Part shown: piece after piece, positions 45,032 through 55,809 of the stretch | How the letters are laid out: each line of letters opens with the position of its first letter | Numbering within the stretch: the stretch's first letter is position 1 | Assembly (NCBI GenBank): GCA_025617745.1 | Contig: CM046869.1 | Span: forward strand, 13,163,168 to 13,227,167 | Source: Heliocidaris erythrogramma | Taxonomy: Eukaryota; Echinodermata; Echinoidea; Camarodonta; Echinometridae | Direction: 5' to 3' | DNA length: 64,000 nt | Notes under the pieces: generated by a model | The model's database searches: none | Told to the model about the DNA's origin: nothing | What the model saw: only the letters and a program-made list of their open reading frames with translations | Translations under genes and position numbers: made by a program

Positions 45032-48000
45032 TTAAAATAAACTTCCAGCTTTTCCAAAATGAACAAAAAGTTTAATCTCTTTAAGATATTCTATTATATT
45101 TGATTGAGGAATATCTCTGAATAATGTCTTCAAGTCGGTAACAGTATAGTACTTGGTTCGAATTGGAGAAAAATCAACACAATCAAGAAGAATGTGTTTA
45201 ACTGTGAGTGGGCAGTTACACGGTATACAGCTACAGCTTTAAGTAAATATGATTGTGTTAAATATGTATGACCAATACGAGCCCTGGTCAAAACAATGTC
45301 CTCTCTCCGGCGAGACAATGGAGATGTGTGGCGAGGTTCAATGGAAGGTTGAAGTTGATAGAGTTTATTCTTGGGATGAGAGTTCCATAATGCTTGCCAT
45401 TTCTTTTTAATGTAACTGTTGATCTTTGTTCTTAAATCACTGCAAGGGATGTGGATATTTGTAATATCCTCATTTAAAGTTTCTCTTGCCAACCTATATG
45501 CAGTTTCATTACCTTTAATACCTGTATGACTTGGAATCCAAGCAAAAATTACACTTTTCCCCATAGCATTTATCTTAAACTGTGTTTTTAATAATTGACT
45601 AACATATGGGTGTTTATGACATCTTCCCTGTATTGCCGTTAAGCTCGACAGGGAATCTGTAAAAATGATGAAACGCTGTTCATCACAGATTTCTATAATA
45701 TCAAAAGCTATCCCTAGAGCCACTAACTCGGCAGAAAATATAGATGACCTATCTGGCAATCTTATTTGTACTTGCAACGAACTGCTTGTAGCTGCTGCAC
45801 CTACTTTATTTTGAAACTTTGACCCATCTGTATAAATTGCACGATAGTTAAAATATTTATTCTTAAGTTCAAAAAATGCATTTTGGAAAACTAAATCACT
45901 AACGGTGCCCTTCTGGAATTCATTTAGTGTCAAGTGTATTACTGATTCACTAATTATCAAAGGTGGAATATTGGGAACCAAAAAAGGAGCTATCTTATCA
46001 TTAGTTAGTATCTGTAAGAAAGCTTCTTTGATACGAAAGCCAAAAGGTCGAATTGCTGACGGTTTACTAGTGTAGAAATTAATGAATGGTGGTACAAATG
46101 TACCTTCATATGTTGGGTTTCGAGGGTTATTTTTCAGTTTCAGTGCGTATTGTAATGATAGTTTTTCATATCTCAAAAATAATGGAGGTTCATTGGCCTC
46201 TATATAGAGACTCTCCATAGGGGAAGTACGATACGCCCCAAGACTAAGCCGGAGACCTTGGTTCTGAATAGGTATCAGCTTTTCAAGGTAAGATTGTCTA
46301 GCAGAGCTATACACTGCACAACCATAATCTAATTTTGATCGGACTAATGATCGATAAAGACGGAGCAATACGATACGGTCAGCTCCCCAGTCCATTTTTT
46401 GATACTACCTTCAAAAGTGTTAAGGTTTTATGACATTTTTTCCCAACATAGTCAATATGGGCTTTAAAATTAAGTTTATTGTCAAAAATTAAGCCAAGGT
46501 AATTGGTTTGTTCAACTATGGGAATAAAAGCATCATTAATACTTATTTGAGGATCTGGATGTATTGATCGTTTATTACAAAAGTGTACACAGACTGTTTT
46601 CTTTTTTGAAAAGCGGAAGCCGTTCTCATCAGCCCACTTCTCTATTCTGTTAAGACAATTTTGTAATAGTCTCTCAATAACGGGTATTTGTGTTGATGAA
46701 CAAGAAATTGAAAAATCATCTACAAATAATGATCAAATCTAGGGTTTACAGCATCAACGATACTATTTATTTTAATTAGAAATAGGGTAACAGAAAGTAT
46801 ACTACCTTGAGGGACACCCATTTTCTGATTATGTAATTCAGAAATTGAGGTCCCAAGTCGAACTCTAAACACACGATGTGAAAGGAAACTCTCAATAAAT
46901 TTGGGTAACCTGCCCCTCAACCCAAAATTATAAAGATCTTTAAGGATTCCATACTTCCAAGTTGTGTCATAAGCCTTTTCAAGGTCAAAGAATATTGAGA
47001 CAACATGGTGACCTCGGGCCATACCATTTCGTATAAAAGATTCAAGATGGATAAGTTGGTCAGTTGTAGTACGATTATGCCTAAAACCGCTTTGACATTC
47101 AGTTATCAAATGATTTCTTTCTAAAAAACCAAACTAGGCGAGCATTAATCATTTTTTCCATTGTTTTACATAGGCAACTAGTAAGAGAAATAGGACGGTA
47201 ATTTGTTGGGTTAGATGCATCTCTGCCAGGCTTTATGATGGCTCGGGCCTTTGCTCGTGCTTCTTGATATTTTATTAAATTATTTTTGGTAGGTTGTTTC
47301 TTGAATTTCCTTAGTGCCCTTTTCCGGCATTTAACTGCTTCTTTGCATTCTATATTAAACCAAGGGTTATGTTTATTATGCAGGGTGCTAGAAGACTTGG
47401 GAATCGTCTTGCTAGCTATGTCAAGTAATGTGTCTGTGAACAGTGTCAAACGATCTGCGATGTTCACAAAACGTTCCTTAGTAATATGTCTGCACTGTGT
47501 TATGAAATCACCCCAATTTGCCTTTTGAAGTTGCCACTTTGGAATTCTTTCTTCTGGTATTGGTTTAATAATGTCAATAAAAATAGGAAAATGATCACTT
47601 CCACACTGATCATTATGTATCTGCCAGTGAAAATCCATAAAAATATTTGCTGAACATATTGATAAATCAATAGCCGATGTGGAACCGGAGGCAGGGTGAA
47701 GATATGTACAAGATTCATCATTTAAAGGCATAAATCAAAGTTTTCAATTATTATTTCTAATATATTGCCGAGTCTATTTGACTTCTGGCATCCCCAAAGA
47801 GTACTATGAGCATTAAAATCTCCTAATAGGACAAATGGTTCAGGAAGTTGATCAACTAGTTTATTTAATTCATTTTGTGTCAATTCAAACCTTGGAGGAA
47901 TATAAATTGAACAAATAGTAACTGTACGATGGAGTGTTGTTTTAACCGCTACAGCCTGAATGCAAGTATCAAGTCTAATCCTTTCATGTGGAATTCCTTT

Positions 48001-48069
48001 CTTTATTAGAATAGAGGAGCCTGCAATGGGCCTATCATCTATCAGAGATTTATTGGTTTTGCTATACAT
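45032..48069 (-). pseudogene. LINE ORF2 remnant: endonuclease, RT and RNase H
   Basis: Frames in order: 48069-47722 endonuclease middle (LLGDFNAHSTLWG), 47731-47099 (CGSDHFPIF, the SDH box), 47109-46720 RT (SGFRHNRTTTDQL, FFDLEKAYDTTWKYG, GVPQGSILS), then a disrupted stretch holding the FxDD region, 46395-45130 with the RT end and RNase H (IYTDGSKFQNKVGAA, FTDSLSSLTAIQ, IPSHTGIKGNETA). The last residues continue in another frame to a stop at 45032. At least four frame breaks, so inactive. Confidence 0.85.
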
Positions 48070-48257
48070 ATCATAACCCTTAAATAAATTTTTTGTCTGA
48101 ATCTTTTAAAAGTGTTTCTTGCAAACAAATTACATAAGGGTTATGATTAATTAGGAGACACTTAATTTCCTCATAATTGGGTTTAAGCCCACGACAGTTC
48201 CATTGCAGAACTGCCTTTTCTGTTTGAGTCAGCATTATGTGACTCGTTCATTAGTCT

Positions 48258-49242
48258 TTATAATTTTAGGTTTCGAAGAGGGTTGGTGAATGGGGGAGTT
48301 TCCATATCATCAACCCCCTCCACTAATAATGATGGTTCATATCTATTTTTAGTTGACAACACATCAGTTGACTTTTTAATTACACTAGATTGCACTTTAA
48401 TTTTATCCTTTGTTGGATGATTTTTGGATTGTTTGATTTCTTTAGACATGTTAGGATTTTTCGTAGTAGGGTCACGCGATAGACTTCTACTTCTACGATC
48501 ATGTGTAGATTTAGTCTGCGCTTTCTCTTGACCCTGATTCTGTATTGTGTTTCTTTTCTCGGTGTTAGTTGCTTTGCTATCATTATCAAGTTTTAATAAG
48601 GTTGGGTTATCTAAGTTACATGACCATGTCAAATTAGTTTGAACAGCCCTTGTTACTTTGAGTGATTGTTTTACCTCTCTATTTATTCTCTTTTCTTTGT
48701 TTAACCCTATTTGCATATGAATTCAGCTCGTTGTTGTTTTGGATCTGATAGAGCTTCTTTGCTTCTGGATATGGAATGTTTCTTAGTGCCTTTATTCTTT
48801 GTATTTCTTTTTCTTCAATCCATTTTGGACATACCTTAGAATTTGCAGAGTGATTACCATGGCAATTGATACATTGTATCTTTGCCTGGCAATCAGTGGC
48901 ATTATGCTCTTCACTACCAAATTTTTCACAGGTTTCTTTTCTTTGGCAACTTGTTTTAAAATGTCCAAATCTCTTGCATTTAAAACAACGTATATGGTTT
49001 GGAATGTACTTTTCTATTTCAACTTTCAAGTAACCAACCCTCACATATTGTGGAAGGTTTGGTTGATCGAAAGTGAAAAACAGTGTATTAGTAGGTTTCC
49101 TTAAACCATTCTGTAAAAAAGTAGTTCGCTTAACATCGATGACATGTTGGTCAGAAAGTTCTTGCAAAATTTCTTCATCATCGTAGTCCCTCAAGTCGGG
49201 ACAATATAAGATATATAATATATAAATATATACATAAAACAA
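48258..49242 (-). pseudogene. LINE ORF1 (gag-like) remnant with three zinc knuckles
   Basis: Frame 49242-48679 encodes HIRCFKCKRFGHFKTSC, CEKFGSEEHNATDC (second Cys changed to Phe) and CINCHGNHSANSKVC. It continues in another frame (48716-48258) with a basic Ser/Lys-rich tail. The start at 49242 lies in an AT repeat and is not the original N-terminus. Confidence 0.75.
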
Positions 49243-49734
49243 TATCTACCCTGATAGACCTGTTAAGCAGTCGCCTTCTAGGATCAGTATTTCAGACCAA
49301 TATCAAAATAATAGAGGTATTGAAGTTCAAGGTAACAAAAAACGTCATCTAAAAAGGTAAAAGTTCAGATCCTAGGGCTAGACACCACCAGCCGATTGAT
49401 TTAAGTCAGGCCAGCTTAAACCTCCCGACTAGGTGAATACAGGGCCAAAGTGATGTGTTGTTTCAGGAGGATCGCAGTCTCACCCTCCACTCAATCACCA
49501 GGATCCCTTTCTCCACCGACACGGGTCGCGCTCCACGGCAAACGGAGCTCCATTTAGTCGCCTTTTACGACATGCAGGTTCACAGCGGGCCTATTCTACT
49601 CCCCGACCCGCAGGGGACTAATTCACTATCGAATTAGACTTGATAACTAAATATCAAATAAACAAAATTGGAATATCAGTGACTGAAGTTAATGCCAATC
49701 TGAAACGACTTAATATCTATCAGTACAAGACTTG

Positions 49735-49938
49735 AGCCTTCTGCTCATCCAGCCCAGTGGCCGGCGAACACATCCCCAGTGGGATAGTTCATATCAAAAC
49801 TCGAGCCTTCTGCTCCTCCAGCCCAGTGGCCGGCAACTCATCATCCCATTTGGGATAGTTCATATCAAAACTTGAGCCTGATCTGCTCCTCCAGCCCAGT
49901 AGCCGGCAAACACATCCCTTGTGGGATAGTTCATAAGT
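49735..49938. repeat. three-unit tandem repeat of about 70 bp
   Basis: Units contain GAGCCTTCTGCTC, CCAGCCCAGTGGCCGGC and GGGATAGTTCATATCAAAAC. A diverged fourth piece is at 50275-50312 and the GGGATAGTTC motif recurs at 50612. Confidence 0.8.
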
Positions 49939-52619
49939 ACTTTCACAATGAAACATCAAGTGAGTTAAATTCCATTTGACTTATAAATACAATGTATTCG
50001 TAGTGGAGTAAACGTTGGTATTCAGCTCTAAAATATTACAAATTCCTGTTTGTTTTTTATTTATGTTTTTGTGTTTAATTATATTAGTTATCTTTTGGTT
50101 AGAAAATAAAAAAGTGTTGGTAATGTCAAAAGTCATAATATATTGACTACCTATAACTGACAATTAGAATTTAACTAAGGACAATTCTAATTGACAAACA
50201 AATTAAAGGTAGATGGTACAATTTAACGACAGACCAAGCTGAAACGATTTATTTTCCAGATACCATATGTACGGGACTGAGCCTTCCGCTCAATCAGCCT
50301 AGTGACTAGTATTATTTTCACTTGAATGATAAATCCCCGTTATAAAATTTTTAGCTATAACTTTTATGCGAAGCATCATTTATTCTGATCTTTAATTTTG
50401 TAATAATCATTTACTAATAAATATCGAACAATGTTTACTTATAAATCTCCTAAAAATGGCAACTAGTGTCTCACTACACAAAAGTGCTTCTAAAAACACT
50501 AAGATATAGCCACTTACAATTCTAAAACAACTGATTATCAATAGGAATAAATATACAATACTTAAGATTTATGCCCCTTTACGGCCCTAAGACTGGAATA
50601 CAGATCCCAAATGGGATAGTTCCAACTATCTCATCAAGTAAAGTAAGTAAAGAAAATCGCAGAAAATATTATCCTCTGCCTTGTGATCCTATAACCGGAT
50701 CCATCAAAAACTTATAGTTCCATTGAAATTCACTACTGGAATTCCTTCGATATTCCATATTATCTATTTCAACTTTCGTATAGATTATAATCATTATAAC
50801 ATACTATATCTAAAGATTAATAACTTTGGATTTCTAAGATGATATTATCACCTTCTTTCACTAAAGAATCAAAATACTGGTAGAATACACTTCTATTCAT
50901 TACTGAAAATTCCATGGCCATGCAGTATACCCTTAGCATCTCGAGAGAAGCCTTTTCTTACTTTCCTCATCTTGTTTGTTTGGGTTTTATACCTTGAAGC
51001 TTCCCCTCTCTATTCTCATATTCTTACCTATACCTGATTAAAACAAAAAATTGACAAACTACTTTTTAGATGTAGTGTCTTTCTATCTTTATGTAAAAAG
51101 AATCCAATGAATTGTCATCTATTAAGAGCAAAAGTACTTCTAACTTTCTGATGAAACTGCTCAAAAAACTTAATGAACAAATGCAATCAATTTACTTTTT
51201 AGTTTATAAGAATTTAGGAACAGAATGGGGGCTGGACTTTTAAGATGAAAAAAAAAATGTTTTATTATAATGAAAAGTCTGAACAGAGAAATACCTAAGT
51301 TACATTTCCCTAGTCTGAATAATATCAGATGCAAAATGTGATGGGAAATACTTTATTTTAATTTCTCAAATACACTTTTCTGTGTAGCCATATAGTTCGA
51401 ATGGTATAAACATTCTGCGCATAAAACGGATAAAGTTATATTGAAATATAAAACAAACAGATATAAATACTGGACAGTGCTCCTAACAGAGTTTTGTCAA
51501 TGTTTTTTCTTTATTATGTACCAAATTGCAGTACATAATAAGCAGGTGGGAAACGTAAGTATTCAGAAAACTTTTCTGTCAATAAGGGTGTAAATTTTAT
51601 CAATGGGCAATCACCCATGTGCTAATTCCGAATAACGATAACCATGCTCCTCTTTAACAAAAGGTTCAGAATCTTCATTCTTTCACAATAAAAAAAGAAT
51701 CATTGGTAACACAATTAAGCAATTCCATTCACGTTCCATCAATTATTTCTGAAATGCTTTCAACCTTTTAAACAGAACCTCTCCGGCTTGTCAAGAATCC
51801 ACTGACTATAATTATAAGCAATTAGTCATTGTAACTATTGGAATGTACAAAAGAATTTTTTACAGGCGAATATAACACGTAGCAATGCGGTCCGAGAAAT
51901 GTTAAACCCATGCACATTATAAATAAAAATTAAATTCCTTCACCGAGAGCTTCAGGGTATATTACAATTAGTGAAAAGGGCAGGTTGTAGCTTTTCAAAC
52001 TGAAAACAGTCGCAAACCAACACAGTCAATAATTTAACATACTGACAATCAAGTTCCTTTACGTAAATTTAATAACATTCAGATAGCCTTTTCATCATGT
52101 TCAATGGCCTCAATTTCGAGAGGCAGTATTCTGGAATTGCTGAGCCTTATAACCTCCAGGCCGGGCTCTAGGCGTGGATGGCCAGAATCTGTTTATAAAT
52201 CTTATACACGTATTAAATGTGTAGATACTACACTGACACTGTAAATTGAATACAACATGTACAAGCATGACTATTATCAAGATAATGTGATATTACGGAA
52301 ATATTCGGTGGAAATAAGCATCATGTACTAAATTATGCTTAGCACATATACTTCCATCAAATTACATTCACATAAGGCTGTGCCATATTTCTAAGTCAAG
52401 AAATTGTTTATTTTCGTTCAACTCTAAATGCATAATCTATAAATGTATATCTTCAGCTAATGCTTAAACCGATCTAAGGGAACAAAAAAACTTGTAACCA
52501 AATTTCCTCTTCATTTCTCATCAGAGTCTGCTGTCGTCATACACATACTACATAATTATCTCACCATATTCACACCATGGCACTATATATTCATTATATC
52601 TTCTCAAAATTAAGCACCA
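49939..52619. other. AT-rich interior of the 10.4-kb element
   Basis: Apart from the repeat echoes near 50280 and 50612 I see no ORF, exon or repeat that I can support in this stretch. Confidence 0.5.
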
Positions 52620-52800
52620 AACTCATCGCTCAATCAGGCCTATTGCCTCTTTCACGTCTCTCTGACTTATCTGTATTGCTTGCATTCGGCATTCACGTTG
52701 CACTTCTTCAGATCCGTGAAGTCTCCTCAGTTAAAAACTTCTTTGCACCGGGAACTATCTGCTTTCTCCATTTTTCAAATTCAATATCTTGACCTTAATT
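52620..52800 (-). pseudogene. coding relic of unknown family inside the 10.4-kb element
   Basis: The minus strand reads GQDIEFEKWRKQIVPGAKKF, LTEETSRI, then after a one-base frame change SEEVQRECRMQAIQISQRD and VKEAIGLIER. The composition (charged, amphipathic, no simple repeat) looks like real protein. One frame break. Family not recognised; it may derive from the same gene as 43483-43558. Confidence 0.45.
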
Positions 52801-53094
52801 GTAGTAACTATCCAGCGACCTGTGTTATCAAGCTGGAGTAATTTTGCGAATTATTAAGAAATATTCTTGGCGAGCCAAAACTAAATGTATGTGGATTGAG
52901 GTTAAAATAACACGGAGCAGATTTAAGAACGTCCGCCGCTGAGAAATCGAACCAAGTCAATGACGATTCACTTATTCTCACCCTTGCACCACGCCTGTGG
53001 TCATTCAAACAAGAATTTGAATTTGAATTTGAATTTGTAAATACATTCCTATTACGTAAATAGGGATTAGTCTTGCTCTTCTAAGGAAATACAT

Positions 53095-54531
53095 TTATAG
53101 TCTTTCTCTGTGACAACCATATTTCTGTTGGACTGTATATATAATATTTTATTCTCCTCGATAATATATAGCTTTGAATACAGTATCTGTATTTTACCTG
53201 TCAAATGCCTACAGAGAGTAGACATATTGTGTCATGTGATATATTGTGTCATGTCTCTCTTTCTATATGTCTTGTTCTCGATACATTCCCCTTCTGTATT
53301 AATAATGATGATGATGATGATGAGAATAATAGCAATAATAAGAAATAAGAAACGCAAAACGTCAACTCGGTAATAAAGTTTCTCTCCTCAGGTAGCATAG
53401 AAGATACCAATGACCTTATCTATGCTGGAGCAACCCTAGTAACAGAGAGACGAGGTGTCAGAAAACGGGACAAAACAACAAAATCTCTCCATGGAAAGGG
53501 AGACTTGAAAACCAGGTAAAGGGATGGAGAAAAGATCTATCGAGATTGACAAAGATCCAGAACGGTCATAGCAGAATGAATGATTTACCAACATCTCGAT
53601 AACCAAGATATAACGCCATGGGAACAAAAGAAATGTGCGAGAGGAAGCAGGGGTAGAAAGGATCAACTATACATCGACAAAGGAGGGATGAAAGACAGTA
53701 AGAAAAGGAAAACAAACTTGGCAATGGCATGGATCGACTAGAGGAAAGCCGATGACATTGTCCCACACTCCTGGATCAACGAGTCTCTGGAAATGCTGGG
53801 GGTTGTAGACAACATCAGAAGGTTCCTCAGCAAAAGTATAATTATACTAGATGGAGAACGAAGCTGGAAAGCAACGGTGAAGTGCTTAGGAGAGGTCCCT
53901 ATCAAGAGAGGAATCTTTCAAGGAGATGGTTTATTTCCACTGTTGTTTGTGCTGGCTATGACCCCATTATCACAGGTGCAAAGGAGATCCAGACTTGGTT
54001 TTGAATTCAAAAGCAAGGCAAAGATCAATCATCTGTTAAACATGGATGACTTGAAATTATTTGGGAAGTCGGAGCGCGACATAGATTCTCTTATCAACCT
54101 TGTTCGAATCTTCAGTGAAGACATCGGTATGCAGTTTGGGCTGATTCGATCAGTAATGGTGACGTCATGAGACATCATAAAGGTCGCTATTCATATCCGT
54201 ATTCATTCTTCGGTGTATCCTTTGTCTTGGTTCATGAATATGTAGAAGGGTTGCGTGTGTCGTACATTTAGCATGTTAGGCCATGAATTTATAATATATA
54301 CAAAAGATAGAAAATGATCTTATTATCACATAAATGAGTAAAGTCATTCTCCCCAAATGTTAGTTCATATTTTTTCCTTCTTGGAATATGCCATTTGTTT
54401 TTTGATAGCTTTTACCGTTTTTAAGTTATCGTAGGAAAATGAGCACCAAAAGTCGGCACAGCAGACTTTTCATCACCAATTTGTCCGAGCATTTTGATTC
54501 GAGTATATTTTGCAAATGAGCACCAATGGGT
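53095..54531 (+). repeat. U2 array spacer, copy 2 (resumed after the 10.9-kb insertion)
   Basis: Continuation of the spacer begun at 42007. Compared with the other spacers it has an extra TATTCTCCTCGATAATATA piece near 53145 and lacks about 370 bp between the GAT microsatellite and ACGTCAACTCGG. It ends in the conserved upstream block of U2 locus 4. Confidence 0.9.
53345..54170 (+). mobile_element. fossil LINE reverse-transcriptase fragment in U2 spacer (copy 2)
   Basis: Same relic as 36200-37370 without its first 350 bp. The RT segment at 53793-54170 is nearly identical to the other copies. Confidence 0.8.
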
Positions 54532-54559
54532 ATCGCTTCTCGGCCTTTTGGCTACGATC
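54532..54559 (+). pseudogene. U2 snRNA, first 28 nt (locus 4)
   Basis: U2 nucleotides 1-28 with one change (GGCTACGATC for GGCTAAGATC). The intact LINE follows directly. Confidence 0.93.
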
Positions 54560-54568
54560 GAATACATC

Positions 54569-55768
54569 ATGGAGTTAAAACGAGAGCGGAGTGTGCACGT
54601 TGTAGCGATGGAGGAGATAGAAGTTTTTCAATGGATGAGGACGAAGGGAATCAGCATGGACCAGTTGGAGGCAGTTCAGAAGTTGCCAGGAAGGAAGTAC
54701 GACATCACATTCAAGACAGCAGAGGGGCGGAAGAGATTTCTACCAAACATGCAACAGGATAGGAGAGTGATTGCATCGGGCTATTCTGCTGGGACGAAGA
54801 TTGTAACAGTGTTGCACGTGGCCCAGGAGGTTGGGGAGGAGGCCGTGAGGCACGTCCTCTCCCGTTACGGAAAAGTGATCGCTGCACGGGCGTTGGTATA
54901 TGCCGAGTACCCTGAAATATTTACCGGGACTAGGCAATATAGAATGGAGATAGAGAAAGACATTCCATCGACTCTAATCTTTGGTGGGCGACAATGTTGG
55001 ATACGCTACGAAGGACAAAAACGGACGTGCCACAGATGTGGTGCTAAAGATCATGAAGCGAAGGAGTGCCGCATCATCAAATGCTTCAAATGCCTTGGAA
55101 CGGGGCATATGGCGTGGGGATGCACAGCAGAGGTCAAATGCACTGTTTGTATGGAGAATGGGCACCGAGCACAGGCGTGCCCAATTTCATTTGCCAATAG
55201 ATTGAAGGTGTCAAAGGATTGGAAGCAAGCACGCGAGGAGCCAGAGAAGGAGACAGAGAGAGAACACGAGGAAATACGTGAGGAACTCGCGAAGGAGCCC
55301 GAGATCATGCCCGCTGAGAAGCAGCCAGGGACAGAGGCTGGAGTACCGTTATCTGCTGGCCCACCCGTGGGCCAATTCGTCGGAGAGCGACCAGGCAGTG
55401 AGTCGGGAGAGCTCCCTGATAGTGATTCAGAGGAGGAGATCGAGATGGTGAGCGAGAGTTGGATTGGGTCACAGCTAGACTGGGCGTCGGTGTCAGAATC
55501 TGCCGGACAAGGAGCACCGTTATCTGCCGGCCCACCCGCGGGCCAACCCGTCCGAGAGCGACCAGGTAGTGAGTCGGGAGAGCTCCCCGACAGTGATTCA
55601 GAGGAGGAGATCGAGATGGTGAGCGAGAGCCTGTTTGGGACACAGTTAGATTGGACGTCGGCGTCAGAATCTGCCGGACAAGAGATTGTGGTTACGGAGG
55701 ACGAGGACTTTCATTCAGTTTTACCTAGAAGGAAGAAGGCGAGGAAGAGGAAGGAAGATTCGATGTAG
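54569..55768 (+). CDS. LINE ORF1 protein, zinc-knuckle RNA-binding type, 399 aa
   Basis: ORF1 proteins of this group bind the LINE RNA. The ATG at 54569 is chosen because it is the first codon inside the element; the frame also runs upstream through the U2 promoter, which is chance. Domains: an N-terminal globular part (VHVVAMEEIEVFQWM, AVQKLPGRKYDITF), three CCHC knuckles at about 153-210 (CHRCGAKDHEAKEC, CFKCLGTGHMAWGC, CTVCMENGHRAQAC), and an acidic tail with a 56-residue tandem duplication (55347-55514 and 55515-55682, unit core GSESGELPDSDSEEEIEMV). It ends in a basic KARKRKEDSM. Copies 2 and 3 have related but clearly diverged ORF1s. Confidence 0.92.
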   Translation: MELKRERSVHVVAMEEIEVFQWMRTKGISMDQLEAVQKLPGRKYDITFKTAEGRKRFLPNMQQDRRVIASGYSAGTKIVTVLHVAQEVGEEAVRHVLSRYGKVIAARALVYAEYPEIFTGTRQYRMEIEKDIPSTLIFGGRQCWIRYEGQKRTCHRCGAKDHEAKECRIIKCFKCLGTGHMAWGCTAEVKCTVCMENGHRAQACPISFANRLKVSKDWKQAREEPEKETEREHEEIREELAKEPEIMPAEKQPGTEAGVPLSAGPPVGQFVGERPGSESGELPDSDSEEEIEMVSESWIGSQLDWASVSESAGQGAPLSAGPPAGQPVRERPGSESGELPDSDSEEEIEMVSESLFGTQLDWTSASESAGQEIVVTEDEDFHSVLPRRKKARKRKEDSM

Positions 55769-55809
55769 ATAACATGTAGTTTATTTTTGTAAACCCACGA
55801 GTGATTTGA

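Larger units (their letters stand above)
44700..49625 (-). mobile_element. I/Nimb-type LINE, broken, inserted in the 10.4-kb element
   Basis: On the minus strand: a 5' leader (49620-49440; CTGCATGTCGTAAAAGGCGA on the minus strand is a leader motif I associate with this group), ORF1 remnant, ORF2 remnant with endonuclease, RT and RNase H, and a 3' UTR with GGGGGCCTTAAGTCCCTG near 44770. The 5' part of ORF1 is missing: the leader runs into ORF1 sequence across an AT repeat near 49220. Boundaries are approximate. Confidence 0.85.
42663..53094. mobile_element. 10.4-kb element inserted in U2 spacer, unclassified DNA-transposon-like
   Basis: The first 130 bp match the start of the 516-bp element and the last 180 bp match its end (CGTCCGCCGCTGAGAAATC to GGAAATACATT). 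U2 spacer sequence resumes at 53095 exactly where it stopped at 42142. About half of it is an inserted I/Nimb-like LINE on the minus strand. The rest is AT-rich with two exon-like pieces (43483-43558 and 52620-52800, both minus) and tandem repeats at 49735-49938. I recognise no transposase. Confidence 0.65.

Noticed and set aside
54494-54568. Extension of LINE ORF1 upstream through the U2 promoter and U2 5' end
   Set aside because: The frame happens to be open, but this is snRNA promoter and U2 sequence; the first ATG in the element is at 54569.
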